Positions 1 through 14,038 of a DNA stretch of 64,000 nucleotides are shown here, in pieces. Within the stretch, counting starts at the first letter, position 1. Each line of letters begins with the position of its first letter. The notes under the pieces were generated by a model. It did no database searches. It was given only the letters and a program-made list of their open reading frames with translations, and had not been told where the DNA came from. A program made the translations under genes and the position numbers. The stretch is from Euwallacea fornicatus (Eukaryota > Arthropoda > Insecta > Coleoptera > Curculionidae): assembly GCF_040115645.1 (NCBI RefSeq), contig NC_089542.1, positions 5,332,001-5,396,000 on the forward strand, given 5' to 3'.

Positions 1-3000
1 ATAAACTTGAAATTCATAATGTGATCCGTATGGCACTCTCATAAAAACATTTCGTCATAATCTTATCCTCTCATATAATTGATGAATCTATCTATATTCT
101 CGAGTTAAAAACGTTAAAGAAATCCATATCAATAATTCTTTGGCCATCAACTAGCGGATTTAGTTCTTAATAGAAAATCTATTAAATAAACTAAAAAAAT
201 TGACCACCATATGAGAAACTCGACCAACAATAAAATAATAGGCTACGATGGCTTTGATAAGAGGAGACAGAAAAAGCGGTCGCAGCTTAAAATTGTAAAG
301 CTCATGCTGGCTCAGAATACTTATGAACCATAATTTAATTCATTGCAGAGAAAAACGATAATTTATCCTGCGAGTTGAGAAATTAAATGCAGAAATAGAT
401 GTATAATACTGATTTATAGATTAAGAATTATGATGTTTGTGTTTCTTTGGCCGACTTGAAAGTACCCAGTACTGTCAACTTATTTTATCAGACAACTCTT
501 CGTATTGGAGCTTTTTTAGTCTTCATGTTTAAGTAATTTTGTAGTACTGTACTTGCCAAAAAAGTCCCCATAGTAAGCTGCACCAGCAATACAATTCACA
601 TGCTTAATTCTGCATTGAATCCTCTGCGAATCCGTTAATTTGGCAATGTAATAAACTGAGACGTTGATTACTCCCAGATTGATTTATGTTTTAATTCAAG
701 ATTCGCCAAATAACTTTTACAGTTAGCGGAAGATACCTGCGTATTATCAGTGGCACCTGCCTTTCGGCAAGCCTTCGCCTATATTTTCGTTGCTGCTTTA
801 CGGCCGATATACATATTGCTTAATTATAAACAGTTTATTATGCTAAGCAGTACTAATAATTCGCAATTTTCGAAAAATATTTACTATAACGGTCATCTAA
901 ATTTGGGTTAAAACTGAGGATAGTTATTACAACGAAGGAATGCTCGGTAAACTATAATGATACGTTTAAATAAGTGATTTTTAAATTATATGCTCAAGCA
1001 CAATTATCTTAAATTACCAACTATAATGTTAACAATTGTCTCATCGAAGACACATCGAAGCGGTCCTACAAAATCAGATTGTTATTGCCATCTTGCATTT
1101 CGCTTTGACTTAGCAGCTGAAACCTTGGTAATTAATTTTACTGCTTACACGTCAGCTTTAAAGCAGATGAGCCCCAACTTAACCTACATATTGTTAATTA
1201 ATACTCCTCATTTTTGTAATTAGTTCGTGTAACGAGATGCGTTTCTGTATTCGTACTCCCATTTTGGCTTTTATGTTGAGTTTTAATTTAATTTCACCAC
1301 TGTGTGGAGGGGCCGTCGGTGGTTTTCACTTTGATTGGGTGTCGAATAAGGATAAATAAGTACCCCCTGCCGAAAGAGAGATATTAAATTGTTTGGTAAT
1401 GATGCAGTAATATTGCCAATAACGGTAATCTAAACAAAAAGAATTCGGCGGATTAAAAAAAAAATCAGTGTTCCACTGATTCATAAAAATCATGTTGATG
1501 TAATTGATGTGATTTTTTCTCAAAAATTCGCCTTAATTTCGGATGTGCAAAATGCCATGTTTTTACCGTCAGTGTGTTTTGTATTTCGTAGATTTCTTAA
1601 ATGAAAGAGCTGGCGAGACAAAATCAGAATTTTCTCTGACAACGGAATTCTGAAAATGGTGTCTAGTGCCTCCATATTTCCCCCTTTTTCTAAAAATGTA
1701 CGAATTTCGTTGATCTTTTCTGAATTTCTAAGCGCCCCAGCTGCATCTATTCTGTATGGCTGCCACCTTTTCATTTTTAATTTATTTATTCTGCCTTCGA
1801 AGTTCCTGATTAGTATACCACTGTTAAACCAAGCTTTCGATAATAAAATCCATAAGGGCCATGGGTGGGTCAGTCGGCGTTCGTAGTAACTTTGCGTGTC
1901 TGGGAAGTAAATTAACTGAAGAGGACCTTCGACGCGTGCCGCACTAACGCAACTGTCGAAAAAGAGACGGTAAATCCATGTGGAACACCTGGCTATTCCT
2001 CTCCTTATTTAACGTATTGTTTTTATCAAGAGATGAATGTTCCCTCTTCTCAGTACAAACTCAACTTATTAATTGTAAGCAATGAATTCCTCTCACTTCG
2101 AACGTTCTTCTCATATTTTACCGTTACCTCATTCCAGGCAATTTCGGCGACATTCCATCGATTTAATCGCGATGAGGGAACATCTGCAGGGCATTTCTTT
2201 TTACAAAAACATCTATTAGAAGCCCTATTTTAGTAGCTATAATAACCCCGGAACTATTCGTCTGAAGGGCAAAAAATAGGCATGTGCAAAGGGTTGTTCA
2301 ACCTGTTCGCGTTTATAACTGTAAATTTGCCATTAACAAAAAGGAAAAAATATGCTTCTTGCAGTTGGGCCTTAAGTTGTAGTCTCATGTATATGTCATC
2401 TCACGACGGATAAAGAAGAAATAATTTTTACTTATTGTGATCATTTTCGTCGAATGATATGGAACATGCATGGGACAGGTACTATTTTAAACGATTCACC
2501 CACCGGAAATGAATCCTTTCTTTCCTTTTAATAAGCGACAAACTAAATCGTTTGAATGGCTTATCGTTCGAATCTTTAAATTACTAATAAATCATAATCG
2601 AATATAATATGACTGGAACATGTAAATGCGCCATTGTTATTACATAAGTATATGTTAATTCCTCGTATTAAACGTGGTGCACAATCGAAAATGGCATTCA
2701 AAGGGACCATTTGTCATATTTCAGGACGTTTTTTCTATTTCGTTATTTTTCCGTCGTACAATCTATTCTTCATTTAGAAAGCTTATTATTAATCGAATCC
2801 GATGTTTCAAAATGCAAAGTAATTGATAAATAGGTGTTTAATGATACTACATGTCTGTCTGCATGTGTAATGTAGAAGCTATGACTTCTGAAAAACGTTA
2901 TAGGACAGAAAATTAATTGCTGAATGCAAATCGGTTTGGACATCATTTGCAGACATTGTTTAAAGATGACTATAATAATTTATCAATATGTGATACTATA

Positions 3001-5933
3001 TTCGAAAATGGGACTAATCTAATTCAATTCTACCGGGAGTAAGTTATGAGTTGCTTTTCCAAGGGTTGACCGTGGTAAAATCACCTAACCGGGAAATTAA
3101 TGGAAAAATGAATGATGTTTTTAATATTAAAAATCCGTTTTGGGGAAAACGTTTCTCCGATATTTCGAAACGTTATTCTCTTGAAATAATAGAACAAATA
3201 ATTTAAAAATAAAATTAAAAATCGTCATGAAAATGTGCAGTAGGTTGAAAGTAAGAACTTTGCGTTATTTTTTAAACTTAGAGAGGCGATATTTCGGAAT
3301 GTTGTGGAACAATTTACTTTACGATAAGTCAAATTTAATGAGTTTTATAAACTATTACTCGGTGCATATATGTGATTTGGAAAAAAGTTATTAAAATGAT
3401 GAGGATTTACGCTCTCAAAGATTTTTAGTGTGCAATTATTTTCCCCATGTTTATTTGTAAGATCTGTCGCATGCCTGGAAGGAGTCAGCAATGATGAAAT
3501 CATGTTATTATTGAATATAACATTGGAGCACGTTTAGGCATTTATATAAACTTTTGTAATTTCATTCAATTGATTTTTTACACTCTTGAAATGTTGATTC
3601 AATTTATTAGGAACTGCAGATAATTTCGGATGCTTCTTAGTTTCTCATTAAACGACATCACATATCCAAATTTTTCCTAGCGATAAATAATTCCCTTAGT
3701 ATAGAGTACTTGGTCCAGACTGGAGGCCTGCAGTTGCTTTGATTATAAAAAAATATACACTCATGCCAGGGATACGTTTTCTGTGTATTTTTTGCCTACT
3801 CCTTTCTATTCGCATATAATTTTAATTTTCTCGAAGAACGTGATGCGATGGCTTTTCTTGTTTAATTCCTTTTTTAACTTCTATCGAACCCCTCTAGGAC
3901 GACCACGTAACACACTTAAGGAAAAAACAACACGTGGTTCGATATATTACCTTAATGTTAAAAAAAAGTTGATGATTGCGTGTAGTGTAAATGTCGGATT
4001 AAAATTCCTATTATTCCATTTTATAGGTGTGGCAAAGTGCCAATACTTTATATGTATATTAAACCTTATCAATTAAAGACGGGAAACATTTTAAACGATC
4101 TTGCAAACTTTCGCTTTTTACTGGATATCCACGGAACTGCTCGAAATGTTCTTACTCACAAAATTGTATTTTATTGACTAATTCCGCAATTTTGCCATAA
4201 TTTATACAATACCAGCTTTAATTGTTTCTAGACTCCTCGTTCGAATTTGGACCACTCTGCAACTGGAAATCGTCACCGGTTTTCCAACCTGTTTTCTTAG
4301 CGAATTCATACTTACATGTTGGAAAGCTGGAATTTTGAATCTTTAATTGTCGTATTCAGGAAATGGGCCATAGTTGACGACTGGAGCACTTGAAGTTTGA
4401 CTTCACTAACGGATTTTTGTCTCACAATTTGATTTAAAGTGAAGAAGTCCCAAAATCATTAATTCAAATAGATGTAAACGTATTAACGACGAAATATATT
4501 TTTTTTCGTCAGGTGATATAAACTGGCTCAAACAACAAATAATGACTAAAAATTAACGCGATATTCATATTAGGACAATAATAAGTGATAAAAAATTTAA
4601 AAAGCATGGACATCGATGGATTTTTTAAATTCAATATTGAGGAATAAAGATTACTTTGCATGTACTACTATCTCTATGCCGCATCACAAGACTAACAAGG
4701 TAATTTCTTCACAAATTTGGGAGGCAAAAACCTTAAACTGGCATATTTCCAGCCCTTCCAAGAACGGATTTAATCGCCCGTTTTATCGGACGGTCGCTGA
4801 AGTATTTTCTGCGCACTTGAGTATTTTTATGGGATTTAAACATTTTAAATACCCGTTCGAAGGTAATTGTAATTTTGATTTCTCCGTAATTTGACCACCA
4901 AAAGTCGGCGAAATATTCGGGTGTCACGTCCGATTGCAGTCCTCTGTGTATTGCCCCGACGGGCCATGGACCAAAGAGCACTAATGTGTTCCGAGAGACA
5001 CACGAGAGAGAAAAAAATTAAAATCATTGTGACTTTTCCAATTTCATCGATTGCGGTCCTGCAAAGATGATATCAGTTTACAAAGCAGACATTTAAGCAC
5101 GATTAGTGCAAAATGCGCACAGAGTAATTCTGATCACTTCCGGTTTGCGCTGATAACAATCCGGATGATTATCGTTGGGTAAGTAATTATTATATCGTGA
5201 ACACCTTTACAGCTGATCCATGCTTGACCTACATCAAAGGAAGCACGCGTTTTCATTCCGTAAAAGGCAGACGAAAACATGTGCCTTAATTATCATTGAT
5301 TAATAAATACATTGTTGAAAGGCATGCAACATAAGGATGGAAGTTTGAGTGGATAAACCCTTTTTCTTTAAAAATTTATAGCAACGTAGCTAAATTGTAG
5401 TTGCATAAACCGGTCAACTTCAAGTTATTGTGATCACGGCACCAAATTACTTATTTTGCGTCATTAATTTACAGTGGCGGACGTACGCACGGTGGCCATT
5501 GTCTACATATCTGGGTAGAATTGATTATTATTAGTATAATAATAAATACGCTATGAAACGATGCAAGTAGTATGTTTTTTTTTTTTGAGAATTACGTTGT
5601 GTTCTACTCAAAACTATCTATAAAGGTTTTAGAATTTTTTCCAATAGAAAATAGTTTATTAGATATTTTACGTTGGAATAGTTCATCGAGTGTCGAAGAT
5701 TGAATGCGACACCGTTCAGATGTAATTCAATCCACAAATGTAATAATGACCAAAATTAAATTTTTTCCCGGATGATTCAGTAATTTTCAAAATTTTGTTA
5801 AGTCCGAATGTAGCAATGATTTTTTGCATGAAGTTCTGCCCAACTCTCCTTGTTTAACCAAATTCGTATGTTCATTAATCAAATGATTTGCCATACAATA
5901 TAATAATAAATGACACACCTACATACATATGTA
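1..5933. other. AT-rich non-coding sequence
   Basis: Only short open frames without recognisable motifs, typical of chance in AT-rich DNA. No exon-like stretch with splice sites and protein similarity, no RNA gene and no clear inverted-repeat element was seen. Confidence 0.6.
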
Positions 5934-6853
5934 CAGAGTGTCCCGTAAGTCAAGGATATCCCTTGGAGGGTGGATAGGCCAACTCAAAATAAGTCGATTT
6001 AACTCAACTCGTCTTAGTACAAAATATGATAATAATCGAGATGCACTCTGTGAAAGCTGAGGACATAAATCCTATATTCTTTAATGCGTCTCCACCACTT
6101 CGAATTAATTTAATGAAATTTTGTTTTGGGGAATTTCTTGAGATGATAAATTCAATTATATCGATAATTTTGGTGTATCTTCTAGAGGGCGCTACAAGCG
6201 ACCATTAGGACTCATTTAAACTGCCATAACTTTTTTGCGCTATGGCGTATGTTATTTTGGACTGGATAAGTCTTTCCTCTCACCTTTCCTGCTTAGAAAA
6301 GATTTACTCTTATGAAGTCGCTAGAAGAAACAGTTTGCGAGAAAACAGCATCTAAAGCTGATGATGCATGCAAATTTATTGTCTATTAATTTTTAAATAA
6401 ATACTGCTGTTTTATTTTTTAGTAAATGTATTGCAAATTCACTGCAGAAGAAGCTCATTGTCAAATTATTTTCATAATTAGGAACTCAAATGAAACACTT
6501 GTTACTTTCAAATGAATGGTATTCATTTAACACTAAATAAAAATCAAATAACATGCTCAAATTGCTTGCCGTCCAGTTGGATGTAAGTGCTAATAATATA
6601 ATGATAATAATATAAAATAACAATCGATAAATTTTAATTTATCATCTCAAGAAATTACCGAGTACGAAATTTGGTTAAATTAGTTTGGAATAGTGGAGAC
6701 GTATTACAGAAAATGTGATTTACTTTTTCACCTTTGACATCCTGTATCTCGGGTATTATCATCTTTTGGAATAAGGGAAATTTAGTTAAATCAACTTATT
6801 TTCAGTTGGCCTATCCACCCTTCAAGGGATATCGTTGATTTACGAGCACCCTA
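5934..6853. mobile_element. Transposase-less inverted-repeat element (MITE), TA-flanked
   Basis: Arms 5934 to about 6170 and about 6620 to 6853 are inverted copies; clear shared blocks are GATATCCCTTG, GGGTGGATAGGCCAACT and ATTTCTTGAGATGATAAATT. It starts CAGAGTGTCCCGTAA after TA (5932-5933) and ends ...GAGCACCCTA before TA (6854-6855). No transposase is seen in the 450-bp middle. The ends are of the CAGGGTG mariner type. Confidence 0.8.
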
Positions 6854-9800
6854 TATACAGAAAATCTTCCATTAACATAGGCTAAACAAAAAGCTTTCTT
6901 CTTAAAGTAAAACTACTTGTTTATTAATTTACTTTTTGGATAGTCTGGATCTTCAGAAGATTATGATGAATCGACGATATTTTATATTGATATTAAAATT
7001 TAGTAAAGATTTCAGGTTTCACTCCTGCAGAGATTTCCCTGCGTTTTAATTTCAAATTAATTTTTTTAAAATATTTTGAAGCATTTGGTAATTCTGAAAC
7101 TCAAAATCTATGTTATATTTTTAACATATCAATACGAGAAGACTCTTTTCCAAAATGAATGTCATATCTCAAACGTTACAGAAACGTTTTTTGATTTTAA
7201 TTTCAGGTCAAATATTTTTCCCAATATCGTCAATTTTTGAATACGTAAAATTCCTACAAACCGTTGTATGTAATTAATACTTTTGCGAAAATTGAAAAAT
7301 GGATCCAAGTTTGAGGCATGAATTCATATTCTGTCCAGTGCTACTAATAAGATGATAATCGGTTATTTTTAATCAGTCCAATAAGGCAATTAACGCCACT
7401 CGAATCGAAGTAACAACAAAAAAGCTGAAACCAATCCTCGAACGTGTAAATAAATAAAATTCCCCATATACGTATGGCCGTACTGCCATTTCATTGTTCA
7501 AACGTGTAATACGAGCTCATTGCGCTTCTACCCAACCGATCGAGAAAAAAAATAAAGCTCTCCTTGTACGTCAGCGATTTCCAGTTAATACGGTCAGTCA
7601 AAATACTTGAGGGCAATTTTATAGAACAAAAATCAATGGTCGAAAAGATCCGCTGGAATATTTGAAGGCGACATTTAAGGTATTCACATTTAAGCTAAAA
7701 TGCATCGGGAATGCCACACGTTGTCCAGTTTTTATCCGAAGAACTTCGGACGTACCTTTTACGTTTTTAATTATTAAAGGTAGACGCCCGATGTCAACGT
7801 GGAACGGACGGGAATGCGGGTCGGACGTATGACGCGCATGACGACTTTATTACGACGAAATATGATTGGCAGCAATAAATTAATGAGCACTTAAGGTGAT
7901 TATATCGGGTATTTAATAATTTTTCTGCCTTGGAAAATTATCTAGAAGAACTGGATTTAGCATCGATTGTTGCAGTTTCGAGGCCCTTTTTGGCAAATAA
8001 GATTATCATCCATGATAAAGAACTCGCAGAGAGTGACGTTTCCATGACCACTTCAGTCTTATATGCGCCGATTGTACCAGCGCATGACGGATCTCTGACA
8101 AGAAAATTTTCAGATGTCGATTCTTATTGTCATGGTCTAAAATTGGTGACACTGATTAGACATTGCGTCCCGTACTCATTTTAATTTGATTGATCATGTT
8201 GATACTAGCCTGGGTTTTTTTGTTATTATAATCGCACCTGTGTTTATCTATACATCTTATGTGCGCTGAAGAAAGGAAAATTATCTGTGTGCCTGACATA
8301 TCAACTGAAAAAAAAACAGATTTCTCATTTATCGAATGTTCATTTAACAACAATGAGGTTAGAGACAAAAGGTGGTTGTTGTTAACATATTTCAAAATTG
8401 TCTCTTGTATAATTAGAACGAAGTAAGTTTTCCTGAAATTGAGATTTGTTTTTGTTTTGGTGAGACCACATCCTCCTATAGGGCGTCTGTTTGATTTGCG
8501 ATTCAAACGGGTTTGTCAAATTTATAACATTTCAGGAAATATTTGATAAATAATGAGAAACCACTGAAAAAACTGATGACATAATTTCAAATACGGGGCT
8601 TGGATTCGCCAAGAATATGTGAAAATGAGAATGAAATTTTTTCTTCCTCCCCAAAGGTTTTATTCTCATTTTTATATCTACCGATAGAATCAAGTCGAAA
8701 AGATTCACGAAATTCCTCATTTGCCTTTGTGTTTTGTTGTCGAAATATTATATTTTCAAATCAAATCACTCCTGATTTTTGACTTATACTGTATCTATAC
8801 ATGGATGGTTATCTGGCATCGGATACTTTTCGAACTTGTTTGAGCGATTGACTTGATAAATATCTCACTTATGTCGATGTAATTATTTTAATTTTTTTAG
8901 TCAATACTCCTGGACATTTTGTTATTGTTGGTTTAACCGAAATAGACAAAAATCTAACCGTCGGGTTTATACTATATTAGTATGTGAGAATATCATTATT
9001 ACTTGGAACGTAAAGTTTATATTTACAAACGATTTCGCATTTTGGGAGATATTTTTTCTTAAATTTTTATTTTTTTAAATTTCGGAGAAATAGAAGACTT
9101 ATTGGCTTTTTCTACACTTGTTTCTTCACTAGGATTTCGTATGAATTTCTGAATGATTAAAACTTTTCGTTTTCGTAGTTCTCATATGAGCTCGGTAGAA
9201 TTTAAAGCATAAAGTAAATTATGATTTTTTAGAAATTCGGATTTACAGAGGATTTTTCGCCGTTGAATTTTGATACTTCAAGTTTTACAATGAGGTTTAA
9301 AAAAATTTTGAATTTTGAGAGAGATTCGTTTTAAATTCTTAGGAAACCTGACACTGAGTTTCAATTTTTTTAAACTACCGGACTTCCAGAAGTATTTTGA
9401 TGATTTCTATAATTTGAAAAGTTTTCGGTGAATTAGATCAAATTCTTAAAAATTGCAATATATCGAAATCTTTAATAATTTTGGATAAATACGTATTCAA
9501 AAAGTTTTTTCCAACTTTTTAGATATTTATTTTATTTTATATTACCGATGAATAAAATGTTATTTAGAGCATTATTACAGATTCAATCATTGAGTTTTAA
9601 TATGGTAAAATTGATTAATACCATATTATACTCTAAGGTTTTCAAATATATTTCTATGACCTGAACATCAAGTTTCAATCTTCTGAGACGTAAAGGCCGT
9701 AATGTAAGTATTTGATGTCCCTGGAATAAATGTATTATTGTTTTTTTTTACTACTAGTTATAGCTAAATTTTACAAAATTACAAGTAAATTACTTAAATT

Positions 9801-12499
9801 GAGTTTATAAGTTCAAAAAAAACTAGTAAGTTATATCGCAAACATCAAAAGACCACGTGTCTTGAATCATAACCACCAATGGTGAAGTTTCATTTGACAC
9901 CAATTTCCATGGCAACCATAATTGAAACTACGATGAGGTGATGACTACAATTGTGGCCAATTAGCTCGTTAGGTAAATAATGAGCCATATACGTGCCATT
10001 ATGAAGCTGTTACTCAACTGTTTAATAGAAAAGGCGAGCAAATGTTCTTTACAGTTATTGTACACAACCAATAATGGTCTCTTTTATAGTTAGTAGTGGA
10101 AAAATAATATATGTAGTTAGAAATTGCTTGTACGCTTCTCTGTCGATGTCTCTAAGAGATTAATCTTTTAAGTTTTTAAAGCTTGATATATAAACCTTAC
10201 GTTACTTTCTAATATAAATTTAAAACATTTAACATTTTTCATATAAACAAATAGTCTTTATTATTCCGGTATCTTTTGTACACAATTTCAAATTGTTTTT
10301 AGCATGTCTGAAACCACTGATCCATAGCTCTGAAATGTTCAAAAAACTGTATCGAAATTCTTCAATGAATTTACCTAACAAAACTCGGCAGATAATCCTC
10401 AGTCATTTTGGCACTCAAAAATTGGCTTCAAGAACTTTTAGGCATTGTAAATATCTCCTAAAATGATGGGAAGGTTTATATATTGTAGTATATAGGAAGG
10501 TGAACTTGCTTGATATTGTAACGTAAAAATATCTGTTAACAACGGTCAATAAGAGGTTTAGTAAATGGTGACAATAATAAATGAACTACTGAAACCGTCT
10601 TTATTGAATTCTTATAGCTTCCCAGCAAAACAGTGATGCTGCCCAGATGTTGTTAAGGGCCATGAGTTGTGTCAGAGCCGCAATGACATGTACCGGGCAT
10701 ATTATTGGAGCTGCTACTTCGGCAAACAGTAAGTTCACCAGTGGGAATGATTATAGCCCGTAAAGCCAAAAAGGGTATAAGAGTAGTGGTTAACTACAAA
10801 AGTCGCAAGGGGTGGCCCAAAGCGTGATTATTGACCCAAAAATTAAACAAGAATTACAAAAAACTTAAATAAATCTCAACGTGCGTGAGATAAATTTAAA
10901 CTCAAAAATTTGATCACGACGAATTGTCTCGCAGATTTTTGTAATAAAAAAATACCACGTTAATTTTAACATTTGATTTTTCTGTCTATTAAATGGAATC
11001 TGAACTTGAAACTTAACCTGACCTAAACAAGTGTCAACATTCAATTTGAGCATCTGGATTGATATCTTCATAGCATTCATGAAATACGGCGCAGAAAAAA
11101 AATAAAAAGAGACAAATCTACACAGAAATTAATCGATGCAATTCGCGAAAAAAAAAGGAAATCAAATGTAGAACGGCGTCAATATCTAGTCTAAAAAATC
11201 ACAACAAAGAGTATATTCCTGTCGCAATCATGAAAAGTTGTAAAGAAAAAGGATAAGTATACTTCAATAGATCTATACTAAGGAAAGGAAAATAATATAT
11301 CAATAAACTTTATGGGTTCGAATAGCCGATTCTGACAGATAAATTGATGTGATGAATTCTGACCTGAATTTCAAAACTGCAAATAAACCCATTAACGAGA
11401 ACTAGAACTATGACATTAATCTATAAACCTTAAATAGTTAGGTAGAAATTTTTAAAACTCACCCCCTCTTCAATTATGAGAATAAAAAAAATTATTTTAA
11501 TGGTTTAAATTTACAGCTACAACCACTGTGTTCCAGTTGCTGTGATCCATGGTATAATATAAAATCAACTGTTCCTCGATCATATAGCCATCTTTGCTTC
11601 TCACATAGGTGTTAGAACAAGAAATTCGATCTTGCTCTTGTCATTTTGTATGGGATTTTTGAATTTTTGTTGATGTAGTGACGCGGTGTGAATGTTCTTG
11701 TGTGAGAGAGAACATCATTTTGGGTGAGTGTTTTTGAGTGATTGTAACTTGCGGTGAGGGAATGTGTATAAATGCATTTTCCCATATTATAACATCGATA
11801 TAAATGAATTTATATTAAATATGTAGGAACAATGTTTAGTTACTTAGTGCCTTTCCCCGATGTTGTTAGGAACGAATTTTCCTTCTAAGTATAATTTATA
11901 CGGCATCCATTTATACCATGAGCCGGTTTAGTATACTCCTGTATCGCCCCAATCAAATCATACCTGTCCCATAGTAGAATATTTCTTGCATCGGTGTTAA
12001 CTAACATGACTTTTACAAGTTCTGACAATTAAATAGAAAGAGATCGGCAGTATATCACCGTAGAAGTAATAACTACATTTTTAAGAAATCGAAGTGGTAA
12101 TTGCCGAGAATATAGGCTAGGCGGGCCGTGATTGGTCGACCGCTCGCTCTTCTACGAAATGATGTCCTTAGCTGCTAATGGGGCTAATTAGTCGACTCTG
12201 AGATTGCCGCAATGGGCGCTGTTTTCCATATAGAAGCGGACGCGAGCCTGCACGTGCCAATTAAACGATATATTCCTGATTAGGTACGGCACCGAGATCC
12301 GGTACCGGTACGGCTTTGATAACTTCCATGGTACCGGCCTTAGGAGTCGACTGTCTATTCAAAATGAATTGCGGAAAAACCGCGAGAACTCCAACCAGTT
12401 TTTGTTTTGATGGAATTGGATGGGACGGTCAGATGGATCAAATAATTCTGTCAGAATATGAAATCATATTGGATATGTCACAATGGATATATGTATAGG
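6854..12499. other. AT-rich non-coding sequence with one GC-richer island
   Basis: Frames at 7930-8184 and 8156-8506 show no motif. A GC-richer island (about 12110-12360, with repeated GGTACCGG and a CACGTG) is the only distinct patch; it lies about 1.7 kb past the zinc-finger gene stop and may be regulatory. Confidence 0.5.
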
Positions 12500-12763
12500 T
12501 AGGATGTTGATTCAGTGCTATAGATAAATTCTATAAAAATTCTTCAGCTCATTTTAAGATAAAAAGTTCATTTTTTTTTAATAGCTTTTAATTAATTTTT
12601 TGAGATCTTTAGTTCAAGATTGAAACATCTAGTATTTCTTCTTATATTCCCCTTTTTTTTATCCCCCATATTTTTTGCGGAGCTATGAGAATCCGAACAT
12701 TTTGTCTTAGAATGAGCTGAAAAATTACTACAGCATTTGGCTAGAAATTTAACTAACACCCTG
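12500..12763. mobile_element. Short diverged inverted-repeat element
   Basis: The right end ...CTAACACCCTG at 12763 (TA follows) pairs with TAGGATGTTGATT near 12500; the arms share TTCAGCTCATT.TAAGA.AAAA.GTTC inverted. The left TA is not clear. About 264 bp, with no coding capacity. Confidence 0.5.
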
Positions 12764-13125
12764 TATTTATTGAAACATTCGAGAAAGGCATGTAATTTTA
12801 TATTCTTGTTTTGAACTATTTCATAGGGTGTCTCAGTTTTAGTTTTATCTTGCGAATTATACTCTTATGCTAAAAACCACATTAAATTAATCTCGCACTG
12901 TTGGAACACCCTGTATTCTCTACATAATTTACATAAACGTTTCTGTCATTTGTTGAAAAATTTCTTTCCTCGTAGAGTTGTCAGTTCATTCATTCAGTTT
13001 TTGTTAATTGCCGCTGTGTAAATAATTATGCGCATTAAGAGCGTCAAAGAGTATAATTTAAAAAACCGGAAAAGTTTAGTGCGAATAGCAATAAACGTTG
13101 CTAATATATACGCAATATGATTACC

Positions 13126-13152
<27 letters not shown>
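13126..13152. repeat. (TA)n microsatellite
   Basis: An uninterrupted run of about 13 TA units, flanked by ACC and, after an extra A, ATATAGGTGACC, so the whole is a near-palindrome (CCTATAT...ATATAGG). It lies just past the presumed 3' end of the zinc-finger gene. Confidence 0.9.
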
Positions 13153-13159
<7 letters not shown>

Positions 13160-13498
13160 GTGACCAGACAAACTTGAAGGATTAACCATTCATGTAGTGT
13201 TGTGGTGTGTAAAAATTTACAGAATGAAATATGCGGTATTTTGTAAAAACGTATTATATATCAAATAATCCGCTTATAACCGGTCATTGGTGTAATTATT
13301 AAGATAACTTAAAGGGTTTAAAGAAATTAAATATCATTGAAATTTAACCTCGAAATATTTTTAATATTTAAAATACATTAAATACATGAAAGTACAAATT
13401 GAAAATATCTTCAGCTACTGATGTAAATAATTTCCCTAGAATCCCTCATTCGAAAGTTTTTACAAATTTATATACACATTACCTATATTTGTACAAAA

Positions 13499-13507
13499 TC
13501 TTTGGTT
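13499..13507 (-). promoter_or_regulatory. miR-9a-type target site
   Basis: The minus strand reads AACCAAAGA, complementary to nucleotides 1-9 of miR-9 (UCUUUGGUU). miR-9a is an established repressor of senseless in Drosophila through its 3'UTR. A weaker 6-mer (CCAAAG) lies at 13839-13834. It is functional only if the 3'UTR reaches past 13499. Confidence 0.45.
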
Positions 13508-13782
13508 TTTCAGCTGCATGAAGTTTTACTAAAACAAAGAAACGTTTCTTAGTAAAACCTATTTAAGTGCAAATATTCGAAAAGATAAATAAAAACGTGC
13601 ACCGATGAGTGAAACCAAACATAAGAATTATCAAATTTCATATAAAGTAAGTTATTATTTGCACTTTTAACGTTGATTTTGGTAACAGTATAGACACGGT
13701 TTTTCAAACACTATTCTAGACTAGAGAGACATAATTTATACTGTTCCTGATACAAAAACATCTATGTACATTTCAACAGACC

Positions 13783-13789
13783 TAAAGCT
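13783..13789 (-). promoter_or_regulatory. Brd box (AGCTTTA)
   Basis: The minus strand reads AGCTTTA about 250 nt after the stop codon. This 7-mer is the Bearded box of Drosophila neurogenesis transcripts and the target of the miR-4/miR-79 seed. A 7-mer occurs often by chance in AT-rich DNA, so the call rests on its place in a senseless-type 3'UTR. Confidence 0.35.
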
Positions 13790-14038
13790 AAAATAACAAA
13801 CATCTTTAATACTATTTTATGTATAGTTATAGACTTTGGAAATATATTTTGGACGAATTTGTTACAAATCACTTCATATGGCCCCTTGATAGACAATGGC
13901 AACTTGGACATGTATGGCACAAATTAAAAATTAATAAACGAATAGTGCCCAATTAGCAAATCTCACAAAATCCAAACCGTTTTGTTCGTTCACACACGCA
14001 TTTTCACCATGTCTAACAACCAACAAAAAAAATGTCTA

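Larger units (their letters stand above)
13360..14038 (-). other. sens/sens-2: Presumed 3'UTR of the senseless-like gene
   Basis: AT-rich sequence follows the stop codon. No AATAAA is seen on the minus strand over the next 680 nt. The variant ATTAAA occurs at 13810-13805 (about 230 nt after the stop) and at 13365-13360 (about 675 nt after it). A UTR using the second site would include a miR-9a-type site and a Brd box (listed separately). A (TA)n tract lies just beyond. The extent is inferred. Confidence 0.4.

Noticed and set aside
12826..12914. Possible 90-bp element with TAGGGTGTCTC and GGAACACCCTG ends
   Set aside because: Only about 12 bp of inverted similarity at the ends and none inside.
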